Positions 1-11,115 of a DNA stretch of 64,000 bases are shown here, piece after piece. Source of the DNA: Phymatolithon calcareum (lineage: Eukaryota; Rhodophyta; Florideophyceae; Hapalidiales); assembly GCA_977006965.1 (NCBI GenBank), contig OZ345374.1:1364001-1428000 (forward strand). The letters run 5' to 3'. Position numbers and translations under genes: made by a program. The notes beneath the pieces were generated by a model that saw only the letters and a list, made by a program, of their open reading frames with translations, had not been told where the DNA came from and did no database searches. The first letter of the stretch is position 1, and each line of letters starts with the position of its first letter.

Positions 1-255
1 GAGTCCAAGCGCTTGCTGCAGCACTGGATCCTGGAACTATCTCCTGATAGGCGGAGAGAAATTCTTAGTTTCATCGTCATGGACCTTCTTAGTCTTAGCT
101 TCATGTCCCGTCGGAAACTTATGTTGGAAACAGACACTGGCGCTCGTCTTGAAGAGGCTCTCGAAGCTCTTGACCCCTTTATCCGAGAGCTTGCTGCGAA
201 AGGAGCCATTGTTTCCGCCCTTGGCAAAGAAAATCTGGGCCAGGCCTCCTCTTGA
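1..255 (+). CDS. LON substrate-binding domain protein, 3' end only
   Basis: The frame is open from the left edge to the stop at 253-255, so this is the last 84 codons of a gene lying mostly outside the window. The visible peptide is helical and carries the pattern RRKLMLETDTGARLEEAL, which resembles the C-terminal helices of the LON N-terminal (substrate-binding) domain, where a run such as RQxLLExxDxxxRLExLL is typical. Proteins of this type are either ATP-dependent Lon proteases or stand-alone LON-domain proteins of plastid or cytosol. The ORF ends without a protease domain, so a stand-alone LON-domain protein is more likely than a Lon protease. Only about 80 residues are seen, so the family call is tentative. 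Confidence 0.45.
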   Translation, partial: ESKRLLQHWILELSPDRRREILSFIVMDLLSLSFMSRRKLMLETDTGARLEEALEALDPFIRELAAKGAIVSALGKENLGQASS

Positions 256-458
256 GAGAAACTAACATTAACCTGGGATCCACCCATGAACCCAACCTTT
301 ATCTGTGGACGTGCTAAATTTATTAACTAGAAATGACATGGAAATTGTATCAACAATGCAATGACTCTTCAACCGAGGACGGCACTGTGCATAAGTTCCA
401 AAAAGATTAGAAAGAGAGGAGCCTGTACGGTACACATGACGGCTGGCTCTGGCGTCTA

Positions 459-1802
459 CTAACTGCTTCTCTGTCGCTTCTTATAAAAGCTGGCAGGTTT
501 GCCCTTCTTCTTGTGCTTTTCAGTCAGTTTCGAAGTCATAGACTGTCCCTTGTCTGCAGTGTCCAGCCTCACCGGCCTGCCCGCAACTGTGATTTTGTCC
601 TTTAGACTCATACAGCATCTGACGCCTAGCTCATCATCAAAGCTGACAAACCCGATCCCGCGTCCAATGCCCGTCGCCCTGTCACGCACAACTCGGACTG
701 CCGTAATTTTGCAATCCGAACTTTCCAACGCCTTTTGGAACGCATCTAACAGAGCTTCTTCAGATACGTCGAATGGTAAATTCCCCACAAAAACGCTCCT
801 ATGAGGACACATTTTCAGTTCCTGGGCTGGGGTCACACGCAAATGCTTTCCCCCCAACACCGACATGTTCATCGCGTCACACGCCTTTTCGACCGCCTGT
901 TCTCCGTCGGGGCCTGCGAACACCACATATGCAGAAATGGTATCCACGCTCTGGTGCAGTCGCCCGCTGAGTAGCGCTTCGCGTTTAGGGACTCCTGGGC
1001 CTTCGGGCACGACACCTCTAAGGCGTACGCTTTCGACAATTCCATGAGCACCTGTTAAACGTTTGATCGCCTGCATCTTCGTACCAACGGGAATATTCCC
1101 AATAAATATGGTTCGTGGTGCTCGAGGATCTTTCGAACCCACGACCTCGGCTTCTTCGGATAAATGAGCAGTACCATCTTTGCTCCCATTAGGTGTCTTC
1201 ACAGGCCCGATGTATTCCTTGACATTCATGTCCCTGCGCCTGTTCTTCTTCCCTGAAGGCAATCGTTTGCCTTTCACAAGATGCGGACCGGGAACGGGCT
1301 GAGAGATATTCATTTCCTCAGTACGCTGTGGCTTAATAGATGCCTCGGGCGCACCAGGTTTTTTGAGTTCATTCGCATTAGGAACAGGCTGAATAACATT
1401 CATTTCTTGAATACGCTTTCGCTTGCTAGATGCCTTCTCCACACCTGGTTTCCTGCTTTCATTCTCAGAGGGAACCGGCTGAATAACATTCATTTTTTGA
1501 ATATGCTGTCGCTTGCTAGATGCTTCCTTCGCACCAGGTTTCACCCATTCTTTCTCAGAGGGAACGGGCTGAACAACATTCAGTTCTTGAATACGCTGTC
1601 GTTTGATAGAAGCCTCCCCGAAATTAGGTTTCTCGCTTTCTTGCTCAGTGCTGTCTCCTGGAAAAGTCCGCTTTCGATCCATTACGTTCCTCCCCTTCGA
1701 CAGTACATCGCTGACGCCGCTAGGCCCTGCTGCAGTTGCGACTTCCTCCGCATTTGATGCGCTTTTCTTCTTACCCCGGCGGCCGGTCTGTTTCGTCCTC
1801 AT
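459..1802 (-). CDS. Nop12/RBM34-type nucleolar RNA-binding protein (two RRMs)
   Basis: A 447-residue single-exon protein. Two RNA-recognition motifs fill the C-terminal half. RRM1 spans about residues 230-325 (RNP2 IFIGNI at 232-237, RNP1-like SAYVVF near 290). RRM2 spans about 335-415 (RNP2 VFVGNL, RNP1 RGIGFVSF near 381-388). A lysine-rich tail ends in KKKGKPASFYKKRQRSS, as in Nop12 and RBM34, nucleolar proteins of large-subunit pre-rRNA processing; length also matches that family. The N-terminal half is low-complexity and basic and contains four 30-residue repeats (starts near residues 64, 94, 124 and 154) with the core QPVP. The first residues, MRTKQTGR, resemble the histone H3 tail. The family call rests on RRM spacing and the tail; another two-RRM nucleolar protein is possible. 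Confidence 0.82.
   Translation of the reverse strand: MRTKQTGRRGKKKSASNAEEVATAAGPSGVSDVLSKGRNVMDRKRTFPGDSTEQESEKPNFGEASIKRQRIQELNVVQPVPSEKEWVKPGAKEASSKRQHIQKMNVIQPVPSENESRKPGVEKASSKRKRIQEMNVIQPVPNANELKKPGAPEASIKPQRTEEMNISQPVPGPHLVKGKRLPSGKKNRRRDMNVKEYIGPVKTPNGSKDGTAHLSEEAEVVGSKDPRAPRTIFIGNIPVGTKMQAIKRLTGAHGIVESVRLRGVVPEGPGVPKREALLSGRLHQSVDTISAYVVFAGPDGEQAVEKACDAMNMSVLGGKHLRVTPAQELKMCPHRSVFVGNLPFDVSEEALLDAFQKALESSDCKITAVRVVRDRATGIGRGIGFVSFDDELGVRCCMSLKDKITVAGRPVRLDTADKGQSMTSKLTEKHKKKGKPASFYKKRQRSS
1284..1645 (-). repeat. Four in-frame 90-bp tandem repeats in the RRM gene
   Basis: The block beginning GGAACNGGCTGA recurs at 1291, 1381, 1471 and 1561, an exact 90-bp period. Each unit encodes 30 residues, so the array keeps frame. 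Units differ at several positions, so the array is not brand new. Confidence 0.9.
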
Positions 1803-2432
1803 TTCTCGTTAGCTGCCTGAGGCACTTTGAGCTCGGTTTTCGCCAAGTGGCCAAGCGATGCTCTTTTCCAACGTGCTCGGCTTACGAAAAATACCCGTAG
1901 CCTCCCGGAGAAAGCACAGAGCGTTCTTTATCAACGCCTTTCGTTCCCGAAAAGCCACCACTTGCGCTTTCCAACCCGGTTCCTTCACCACTGACGATGC
2001 CGGTCCGTCTCGCGCACGCCAAACTGTCTACACTTTCCAATTCGCTCCGAGAACCGCAGATTGATTGAACGTTGTTACTGCTCAACGTAATGCAGTCACC
2101 AGGGCAAACGACGACGAATAAGGTGTTTTACTTCCAACGCAATGCGAGGCTTTATGTCCGAGAGAAAAGGTCAAGCCAAGATCGACGCCGACGGCCGTCG
2201 ACCATTGCCGATTGATCCCAGGATGTACAAAACGTGTACAACTATTTATCATACTATCATCAGATCCATGATCTGGTTGCGGATCTCTCAGGCCGCCACT
2301 TTCCAGGGTGACGATGATGCTGCGCAAAAATGACGCGCTGTCCCAAAGCGAGCCTTGAATGCAAGGAAAAAGATAGAACTACAGTACCCCAATCTACCTA
2401 AGACCCTAAACAACACAGAGTGATCATCACTT
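1803..2432. other. Intergenic region, no recognised gene
   Basis: This is the shared 5' side of the RRM gene and the 3' side of the TspO gene. Short open frames occur on both strands but none has a recognisable domain. Promoter elements are not evident by eye. Confidence 0.5.
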
Positions 2433-2963
2433 CTAATCAGCTTTGCACAATGCTGCCTCACGTTGACGAATAACTTCGTCTTTCATCGCGCCAAAGTGCG
2501 GCCCAGGGTTTCGCCTCCACATAAAGTGCGACAGATGGGCCATGAGCACCAGCCACCCGTAATACGGCACCAACGTGAGCCCTGCCAGTAAGTCCCAGCT
2601 GGCAGCCTCCAGGATAAGCACCGGGGTTGTCAACACCAACAAGATCATGATAGCAAACGCCGCACCGAGACGACGCGTCCAGAAAAACACCGGCGACCAA
2701 CTGTTCAGCAGCACGAGATGGGCAGCATACCCCGCGGCGTGCACATGTGTGCCGCCGGCCTTGGCGAGTCGGTACGACGCATAGCCCAGACAGAGGTAGT
2801 GACAGAGCCAGACGGCTGGGAAGGCGGCCGGCGGCGGCGTCCACTCGCTCTTGCGCAGAGTGCGATGCCACCTACGGGCGAACGGCTCGGAGGAAAAGTG
2901 CGCGGTAAGACCGACGATCAGAGGCGCGGCCAGGAAGGCGAAAATAGGAGTTGCGGTCGCCAT
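2433..2963 (-). CDS. tspO: TspO/MBR family membrane protein
   Basis: A 176-residue protein of the translocator protein / peripheral benzodiazepine receptor family: small five-helix membrane proteins that bind tetrapyrroles and sterols in the outer mitochondrial membrane, plastid or secretory membranes. Visible signatures are WTPPPAAFPAVW (residues 41-52, family hallmark W-x-PP-xxx-FPxVW), LNSWSPVFF (about 86-94) and PYYGWLVL (about 133-140), with five hydrophobic stretches. The frame is open for 78 more codons upstream, but that part is Cys-rich, unlike the family, and runs towards a palindrome. The Met at 2961-2963 gives the usual family length, so I start there. The gene stands alone. Confidence 0.85.
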   Translation of the reverse strand: MATATPIFAFLAAPLIVGLTAHFSSEPFARRWHRTLRKSEWTPPPAAFPAVWLCHYLCLGYASYRLAKAGGTHVHAAGYAAHLVLLNSWSPVFFWTRRLGAAFAIMILLVLTTPVLILEAASWDLLAGLTLVPYYGWLVLMAHLSHFMWRRNPGPHFGAMKDEVIRQREAALCKAD

Positions 2964-3184
2964 GGTTAATGGTAGGCCCACCGCGAGCTGGAGGAGTGAA
3001 TGTCGTGAGATATTCGCGTTGCTGAGCGACCACAAAATGGTCTTTTTCGTAAGTTGCTGGCAACACCAGTGAGCTTGTACGTATCCGCCGCCACACGCGT
3101 ACAGTACGAGTAAATCAGGCCAGTTCGCGGAGAATATCTGGCACGAGCTGTGGAAGTATCTTTTGATATCAAAATAATATTCAG

Positions 3185-3265
3185 ACAGTAGGATCATTCT
3201 AGGGTATGATATGCATGATGGATATTATCCATCATGCATATCATACTGTAGAATTATCCTACTGT
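3185..3265. repeat. 81-bp near-perfect palindrome
   Basis: Two 40-base arms starting ACAGTAGGAT face each other around one central base (3225), with three mismatches. No ORF and no clear target duplication. It lies about 220 bp upstream of the TspO start codon. It may be a small MITE or a cruciform-forming element. Confidence 0.85.
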
Positions 3266-4598
3266 ATGATATGACTGAAATCAAATCTCCGCATAATCTC
3301 ATGAACTGATTAGATTCAATAATTGATTTTGCATCAATAGGCAGATGCTCCCCACACGTGTAGCACTGCTCAATCGGTAGCTGAATTTGGGGAGAAATTT
3401 CTCCGATGCGGACAGTATCGAACCAGGGAGATTTGATGATGTCATCAAAGTGTTTATCGTGGGTATTTCGTGCACAAAAATCTCCTTCCTGGTTCTCTTG
3501 GTTAAACTACAGTATCGAATGCTTTCCTGCAATGTCCTGCCGGCCGACACCGAGGGTACAGAGAGTGCACCAAAAATATTCGTGCTTACCGGTCTCTGAT
3601 AAAATAAACCCTGTTGGAAAAGGCGGATATTTGTTAATTTATTCATTCCAAAATAGTGCCATTCCCACCGAAACGGCAATCTCATGCCCATAGATGTGCT
3701 GAACGTGCCACCTATGATGCTTTACTCGGCAGTCAGAAACGCCTCTCGGCTACACGGCCCTTGCACAGTAACCTGTAACGTCCGCCATTTCAAGAAATGC
3801 ACTAAGGAGGAGCGTTTAGACGTCAATTCCCAAAGATGCGACCTCTTTGTCGATTAGTGTTGTGTGATATAAGTCCAGGAGCATCTTAGAGGCCCCCTAC
3901 GTGTTGAGTAACGGACACTTTGTGAAACTCAGATATCCTGCAATAAAGAAAGAAAGATGCAAGTCCGGATAAAAATTTCATCTCGCATAACCTTATCTTC
4001 AAACAGTGCTGCAACGCCGTTGCAGCAGCGTGGCGTCGACCACAGATTTTCCAACGAGCAGCTCACAAGTTGCTATGAACGGGATGCTGTACCATATTCT
4101 GCAGATTCTTTCTGGCTTTCTTTATTGAGGAAAGATCGCTCGTACGGAAGTTGAGCGCCTAAATTTGTTATGCAACAGCTTCTCATTGCTAAGAAATTTG
4201 AGTATGGTTCGGGGTCTCGCAAGGTATAGCAGGAGAAGTACAGGATTTGCACATGGGGTCGTACGAAATAGTATCCCTGTTGCAAAGACGGCCACCATGG
4301 GGGTACGGTCTCCTATCAGATGGTGTAAAATCACTTCCGCGTTGCCTTTGCGACACTGTACATAATCGCTTGGCACGTGCTTCATGAAATTGGCCCATAT
4401 CATACGGATCTCCACTGGAGCCAGCGTTCTGGCTCGATCGTGTCACACGTGCGCTCTCTCAATTCCCGCTGCCGATGCAAACTCTTCCTGCATCCCTGCT
4501 CCATTCGTTGGACTCACTCTCTCGCCGAGTGCACCCCCCCCCCCCGCCTGCCGTGCATCACATGTCCCAGTCTTCCTAAACGGAAAGTGTGTCCGTGA
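3266..4598. other. Non-coding region with a SINE tail
   Basis: No convincing gene. It contains a decayed SINE 3' end at about 3878-3955, listed separately, and a 14-base poly-C run near 4535. The short open frames on both strands show no domains. Confidence 0.5.
3878..3955 (+). mobile_element. Decayed 3' end of the tRNA-type SINE family
   Basis: The stretch from AGGAGCATCTTAG through GACACTTTGTGAAACTC to CCTGCAATAAAGAAAGAAAG parallels the 3' end of the SINE copies at 12655 and 45198 (ACACTTTGTGTAATTCG then CCTGCAATAAACAAAC). The tRNA-like head is not recognisable here. Confidence 0.55.
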
Positions 4599-7500
4599 TT
4601 GTACGATCCCCCCGCACTGCTCGGTGTTGTGGTGCTATCCTCTTCATTCGGTCACTCTCGCCCCGTAAGTAACGGGTTTTCACCTCTACCAGATTTTCTG
4701 TTAAAGCGAAATGAACGCGATCTACGAGGAATCGTGCATATCACACTGAGAAAACTGATACTATACATTGAAGGAAGATGGTGCCTCCAGTTCGTTTTTG
4801 ATTATTACGGGATCAGTTATCACCTGCTGCTGGACCGTAACGAACAAGTAGAATGCTGTGAAGAGAACACTCGTTTGAACGAAGTCGTTGAATGCTTCAA
4901 AAACGATGACAGCATCGTGATGGCAACTGCGAAGTGCCTGGATCTTTTTTGGCCTGTTATCGCTGACGACTCAACTTCACGCGAGGGCAAGACGACAAGA
5001 AGGCCAACTCTAAACGATCGCTTTCAGGAAAGGAATACCGTGAAGATCCAGCTTGTAACTGATGGAAATGGAAAACCGTCACGTGCAGTTCACACTGAAC
5101 CTTGTTTGTACCCATTTCGCGAGCCCATCAAGATCCCATGCCCAAGTAATATCCGAGTATTCCAAATGGAAGACATTGAGTTACTGGAGGAGATAAGTCA
5201 CAATCTGTTCAAGGCTAAACTAGTCGATGTAACGGTAATCGTGAAAGTTGCTCCTCGGGACAGCATGCAGGCGGAAATTGAGATACTGATGAAGGTTTCG
5301 CATCATCCGAGTGTAATTTCCCCGCTACTAGTGTCTATGTGCCGAACCCCCTCAATTGAGGGGCGATTTGAAAGCTTGAAAAAATCCATAAAGCAAATTC
5401 GAAACAGATCGCTAACGCCGTATTCGTAAAGCCTGGCTCATCTTCTGTCCGAGGAGTATCCACAATACTACCTTAAATTTGCTTCGTTCGGCGCTAGGAA
5501 CGAAAATATGTTGGTCACTCAGACGTACCAGACCTGCCATTCCAGGAGAAAAACACCGGCCGCGCGCGGTCGGTACATCAGTATACACCAAGGCAGCATC
5601 TGCAAGCGGTCTTGCAGAGTGCTCCAGACTATACGGAGCCATTTCGAAGTCAAAAAAGGTGAGTAGTATGGTTCAGAATGTACTCGGGGAAAAAATCAAT
5701 GGTCGCGCGAGCATGTTACATCTCCTGAAATGGGTTCTGATTCGTCATCCATTGAAGAAGACTAAGATTAAGACAGTCCACATTGTCAACGTCAAGGCAG
5801 AGAACGCTGACGATGACATTACAGGCGCTCAACAGCTTGAACCGAACCAACACGGGCAAAAGCGCGGTACGGCCCAGGCCTGCTTACAGTGTTCATTCTT
5901 GCCAATCTTCATCGCGAAACGCCTGTTTATCGTCCACAGTCGCGATCACATGCTCCTCAGAAGGGCATACAAGCTTCGATACAACCTTCAGAAGCTCTAA
6001 ACGCCCTCTTCCGATCACTCTCGCCTAAGTCTTACAAGGCCCTTGAGACCAAACATCGCACCGGGAACTTGATGTCATCACGCCCGACCGCAAGCCGAAT
6101 ACGTGCGCTCATTGGGTGCCAAGGTACAAGCGGAAGTTCTATGTCCGTTTTAAGGACGATTTTAATCTCAGTTGTGAAATCTTCGCACTCTAAACGGAGA
6201 CATCTTATTCGAGAATTGTGGTATAGGACTTCATTTGAAGTACGATTGCGTGTTGACGATGTTTCCCCAAGTTACCTGCGAAATCTTGCTGCTTGGACGT
6301 CCGCTAAGCTGAGAAGAAAGGGGCGAAAAGAGACTACAGTGACAGAGCCTATTAAGTTTTTGGAAATACTTGTCCTCATGGCAAGAGTTGAGTTCGGCGC
6401 TGAGAGCGCTTTCTGGAAGTCTACCAGGCCGAAGAAGTATCTTCTTGGTCCTTCTTCTTCCAAAACAGGGATGCCTGTGGCCGAATACCTCCGGTTGATT
6501 TCATTCAGAGTGCAATCAAGCGAATTAGGCGACATGTATTCTGCGCAGTACCGCTGGTCACCTCGGTCAAGATATTGTCGATCCCATGAATGACCACACA
6601 AAGCGCACTGTGTCAAAGAGATTTTGAAGGCGAGATGGCCCACGGAATGGCAGTTCTGTGCTGTCTTGTGGCCGCGTATGCCCGTATAAGGCGCATTGCA
6701 TGTGCGGATTCATACTTGGTGAGTGCTGACTCTGCAGAGATTCACCAAGTGCGCCTATAGTTCATAGGGGGCATCTAACTCTTCTGGCGATTTTCTAGGT
6801 TGTTAGCTAGCTGTTATTCCCTGGTGACCATACAGAGTGTCAGCAGCACATGACGCAGTGAAGGTTTTGTGAAGTGCCGGGAGAGCATGTCATCGACAGC
6901 ATTTGACACGCGCATTACTTGTCGACGTTCAGTCGCGCCATAGAGTATATTTGCATTCGAGAGCAGTGTTGGATGCCACGTTACCCCGAAGAAAAGTAAA
7001 AGGATGATTGCAGAGGTCATGATGACTACTTTTGTTGTGCAAAACAACTGCAGAGTTTGAAAATGCAAGACCTCGACCATTGTGTTCTCACAATGTAATA
7101 CGCTTGATAGTCCCACAATATACATTTGCGACACTTCTACAGTTAGGAACTGCTTCACTAAGCATGCTGAAGACATCTATGAGCTTGGCGCTGTTGATAC
7201 GCTTGATAGCGAGAAACTTTCACGAACAAAAAATTGAATGAATCTCTTCCCTCAATTGAGGGTAAATTTCCGGCACATAGACACTAGGGGTAGTCGATGC
7301 AGGGCAGGGATGCATTGACAAATTCATCGTGCCCTTCACACTTGGAAGACAGCTTTCGGATGTGCGAAAAGCTAGGCTGGAACAAAAAAACGGCCTAGAA
7401 AAGACAGATATCAGAAGCAATAGCCCTTCTTCATGACTCTGGTATTGCTTGGGGCGACAGAATGATATGGAATGTCATGATTGATGATGAAAGCGGCAGA

Positions 7501-7647
7501 GCAATGCTGTTTGATTTTGGCGAGGGCATATGTGAAGGATGTGAACGCTTCGAGGGGAAGAAGCTCGAAGCCATGAAGAGGCGTGATATAGTGGCCCTAT
7601 CTGACATATGTGATTACATTGACAATCTACGTATCCAAAAAGATTAG
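4599..7647 (+). pseudogene. Kinase-like gene split by a DNA transposon
   Basis: The N-terminal half (to 5328) ends in a kinase N-lobe pattern, VIVKVAPRD followed by QAEIEILMKVSHHPSVISPLL. The C-lobe resumes at 7287 and includes HDSGIAWGD, NVMIDDESG and a DFGEG motif near 7515-7525, then ends at 7647. Between them sits the element at 5331-7284. Joining the flanks with one TA copy restores the frame across the junction (PLL then GVVDAG). A second lesion, a one-base shift near 7400-7410 in an A-rich run, also breaks the C-lobe, so the gene looks dead. The region before about 4920 has no good start codon, so the N-terminus is uncertain. The kinase subfamily is not identified; WGD in place of the usual HRD resembles the atypical/APH-like kinase group. 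Confidence 0.7.
5331..7284. mobile_element. DNA transposon with TA target duplication
   Basis: A 1,954-bp insertion with terminal inverted repeats GTGTCTATGTGCCG (14/14), flanked by TA at 5329-5330 and 7285-7286. A self-palindromic CCCTCAATTGAGGG lies just inside both ends. TA duplication is typical of Tc1/mariner-type transposases. Interior frames at 5479-6000 and 5889-6593 encode basic proteins that I do not recognise, and no DDE triad is evident, so it may be non-autonomous or divergent. Confidence 0.85.
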
Positions 7648-8744
7648 CCAGAGTTACTAAAGACTGACTTGTCAAATTGTGGTATATTTAAGACCTCCGC
7701 GTCTTATGCAGATCCAACTGCTTCGGCAGTCAGTGCAGCCGGAATTTCACGAAGCCTTCTAGCTGTAAGATACATTTTCGAAGCCTCGCCAAAAGACCAA
7801 CAAAATCTGTTTCTATTGCACCCCTATAAGTGCTACAGCTTTTCCGTTGCCCCTGCCACGATTTTCTCTCTCCATCAACTCCATATTGTCTACGGCCAGC
7901 TGTCGTCACGCGGCTTCCCGCCCATCATTCGGAAACGGGCGGGTTCGACAATGGCGTGCCATGCTATCACCCAGCCGCACTTCTATGACGAATCCATGGC
8001 ACGCCACTTCTGAGCCAGCCGACTGTGCCACATTAATTGCAATCTTGCTCTCCCAAGCTCCCGTCCACATTATTGATGCAGTGCGCTGGCAGGTCGCTCG
8101 GATAAGAGCGCGGTCGGTCGTCGTCTCCCTACTGCTATTGAAGGGCGGAATATGCTTCGACAAGCAATTGGACAAGGACAGTGCAGTCGAGTTGGGCTAT
8201 TTGGATTCTCGCGAGCCACCACACCGACAATTGGAACGGGCCCTTACGCAATCGAACACCACTAGTCACCAAGGGTTCGTCGATCGCCGCTCTAGTTCTG
8301 TTGGATTGGAGGATTGTAGCAAACTTTGCTCATATCATTCATGACATCATTCTTGAACTATTCCTGAACTTCTTCTCCGTCGTTCCCGACATCCTTTTCT
8401 ACGGGTCACATCCCAGGACATAGCATCATCGACGCGGGCACTCTTGCGAGCGATGTATTGAACGAGAATTGTGTTATCGCACGGGTAGCGCAGTGGCGGA
8501 CACAAGGTTGTGTGTCGCGCAAACGCGAGGGCGACAGCAACGAAAACAGTTGCCGGGGTCAATACAGGGGACAGCAGTTCCACGAGCGAAGTGAACGGGA
8601 GTGAAATTCATTGGTGATGTACACGAAGAAGATCAGCCTCGATGCTTGTCAAGCCATATTCCCACTGTCATGGGCATGCGATGAGAGGTGGTTTCCTCCT
8701 ACTCTGATGAAGCGATGGTGCTATTTGGGAAAAATGGCGATTGC
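7648..8744. other. Intergenic region, nothing recognised
   Basis: Several open frames up to 165 codons overlap on both strands but show no domain. An inverted pair ATGGCGTGCCAT / ATGGCACGCCA lies at about 7950-8012. Confidence 0.4.
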
Positions 8745-11115
8745 AGTAGGCGTTATTGAGAAAGCCAAGTGCAGGAGGTGGAAAGTTGGTTGAGTTGGGG
8801 CGCAAGCGGTGGGAGATAAAGGGGGTGCAATGATATGCAGAGGGATGAAAAGAAAAAAGAATGTGTTTGACGGGTCAGTCGAAGGAGATGATCCCCGAAG
8901 CTACTCAGTCCCGTGTTCCAATGGCTAGCGACTGCGCAAGATTAAGATGCTCCGGTTACGGCCTCTCCCAATGCTCCCAACATGATGCTCGACTCTCCGC
9001 CCGCCTCCGCCGACGGAGGATCGAGAACAGCAACTTCCACAGGGCAGAACTTCAACGTAAGCAATCGAGGGTCTCCAACAACGAACCGTCATTCTCCATT
9101 CCAAACCTCCACTTGGATTACAACAGGTCGTGACTCCTGCCGGTAACTCTTTCTGTCTCGTTCCAATATTTATACCCTGCACGAACATAATACACGTGGG
9201 CGAACACGTGGAAACGTGGGAATCTCGATACTCGTGATGCCTGGTATCACCAGGTCTACGGTTCGTCGCAGTCTTTACGCGAGACGAAAATACTGCGGCC
9301 ACTATGGTACAGGTGTATCCTCATGTAGCAGCACTGCCCTGCAGGGCATGCCCTGCGCCCAACGAAGACCCTTTCTCGCTGAACATTCCCCAACCATCCG
9401 CTCCCGCTCAGGATGATTTTGTCATTACACCACTATACCCTTTTTCGTACATGCTCACTTTCTACCATGACTGAATCCTACCTCGACATTATACCTGGCG
9501 AAGCGCTTCTGAACATTATCGGTCATCTGACCAGCAAACCGAGTCTCAATGAATGGCGTCACACCATCCATCCACGCGATATGCTTTCTGTCTTATCTGC
9601 ACCTAGTCCATTGGCTGCAACGGCAAGAGACTGCCTCAAAGTCATGTATATCCCGACGCCCTGCTCCTGGCCAACTTTCACATATCAGGTTCCCGCTGGA
9701 TATGCATTCGAATTCGAAGATGTTATGCCTATGCCTGCCTGGAACTTTTTTGTTGATATAGTCTGACTTACCAGGCCTGATTTTTCGACTCTATATTGAC
9801 GACGAAAGATGCAAAGGTTCACCCTTCGTCATGGAAATTTTCTCAAAACACTGCTCACACTTGAAGACCCTCGTGCTCAGCGAGGCCCTCGAGACCAGCG
9901 GCGACATTGGTTTTGGCCTGGCAATCCTGCTGGCGAACGTTTCCGGGCAGTTGGAGGTGTTGGACGTTTCTTAATCGGGGCTTTCGAATGGCTGGATTCA
10001 TGTTATTGCTACACATTGTCGCGGCCTCAGCAAGCTTCGGTTTAGCGTTGCTGCTTTTCTCGGCGACACGTACGACGTCTGGGAGTCGCTCGGACCCACT
10101 TTGGTAGCGCTTGATTTCAAGGCGAACCCACGTCCTTTGGAAGGTGCAGAAAAGCCTCTTCTTACTCTGCAACATGTCCAGAAATATTGCAGGCAAATGA
10201 ATGATTTACGCGTGGGCAGCATCTTTGGCGCGAAGGATATGGACGTTGTTTCGGACATATGTACCGGTCTTGGTCCGAGCCTTCATTACTTCAAGGCATT
10301 CAATTGTTTAATCACTGGAAAACTCGGGCAAAATCTGATACAAGTTTGTCTAAACGTGCGAATCGAAGTGCCATGCTATCCCAACGATGGCACTTTGACA
10401 CCCAGTCCACACTTTTTGAAGGCGGTTGCGGGGAATATCAGCGTGCTTCATCTGTCTGGGCCACAGAACATACAGTCTACTGTGCTGCAAGATCTTGCGC
10501 GCTGTGAGAATCTTACTGGTCTTGCCGTTGAGTGGTGGAATGGTTTAATTGATGTGTTCCGGGCGTTGTTCGGCACAGTAAAGAAACAGTTCCGTTGGTT
10601 GGAGGTTTATTTCGTTTTGAAAGAAGATTGGTCTCTGAACTTTCAACAAGTTGTGGATATACTTGCCCGCGGGACGATGGCCATGAAACGCCTTGATGTT
10701 TCGTGCGGATTGTAGGCGCCAGGCGCATTCGACGCGTTGGCAGAGGCGAACCCGGGGATGGAAGACGTGAAAATTCGAGTAAGCGAGTGGATAAACTGGC
10801 GCGAAGACACCACGGAAAGGCAGTTTACCATGGAGGAAGCAATGGCTGATGTGGTTCGAGCATTTTCATGCCCCGGGCTTCGCATGTTAATAGTGGAAAA
10901 CGGTACAAACGTGATCAGGCAAGAGACGAAAGCGGAAAGATTGGAGCCGGGTGACGTGGCATGCGGGAAATTAAGGGCGCGAAGAGTATATGTGAACATT
11001 AATGGAGTGGAGTACCTTCGATAGGAGGGATGTCGGCTTAAAGGATGTTGGTAACATTTTTGGTCTAATTATTTCAGGATTGTCGCCCACATTCGGTTTC
11101 CGGGAATCACCTCGG
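8745..11115 (+). repeat. Left arm of an inverted segmental duplication
   Basis: This stretch aligns in reverse orientation with 19425-21745. Matching landmarks are the 90-codon frame at 8861-9133 against 21652-21380, the upstream TATTTATACCC box, the F-box-like gene, and the 3' stretch with TTTCAGGATTGTC. The two arms differ by scattered substitutions and small indels, so the duplication is not recent. Confidence 0.9.
9466..11024 (+). pseudogene. Degenerate F-box/LRR-like gene copy
   Basis: Co-linear with the intact gene at 19521-21083 (minus). The start (MTESYLDIIPGEALLNII) and end (INGVEYLR) are preserved. A stop after FFVDIV at about 9765, frameshifts between 9770 and 10100, and a stop after DVSCGL at about 10715 split it into three readable pieces: 9466-9766, 10101-10715 and 10737-11024. 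It also lacks the QKETLGDCLWWQDAQ segment present in the intact copy. Protein similarity persists along all pieces, so loss of function is fairly recent compared with the duplication. Confidence 0.88.

Noticed and set aside
2964-3197. TspO starting at the upstream Met (254 residues)
   Set aside because: The extra 78 residues are unlike the family and run towards the palindrome; the internal ATG gives the normal family length.
8861-9133. A conserved 90-residue protein duplicated at 21380-21652
   Set aside because: It lies upstream of the F-box-like gene in both arms and changes freely between copies. It has no domain and is best explained by the segmental duplication.
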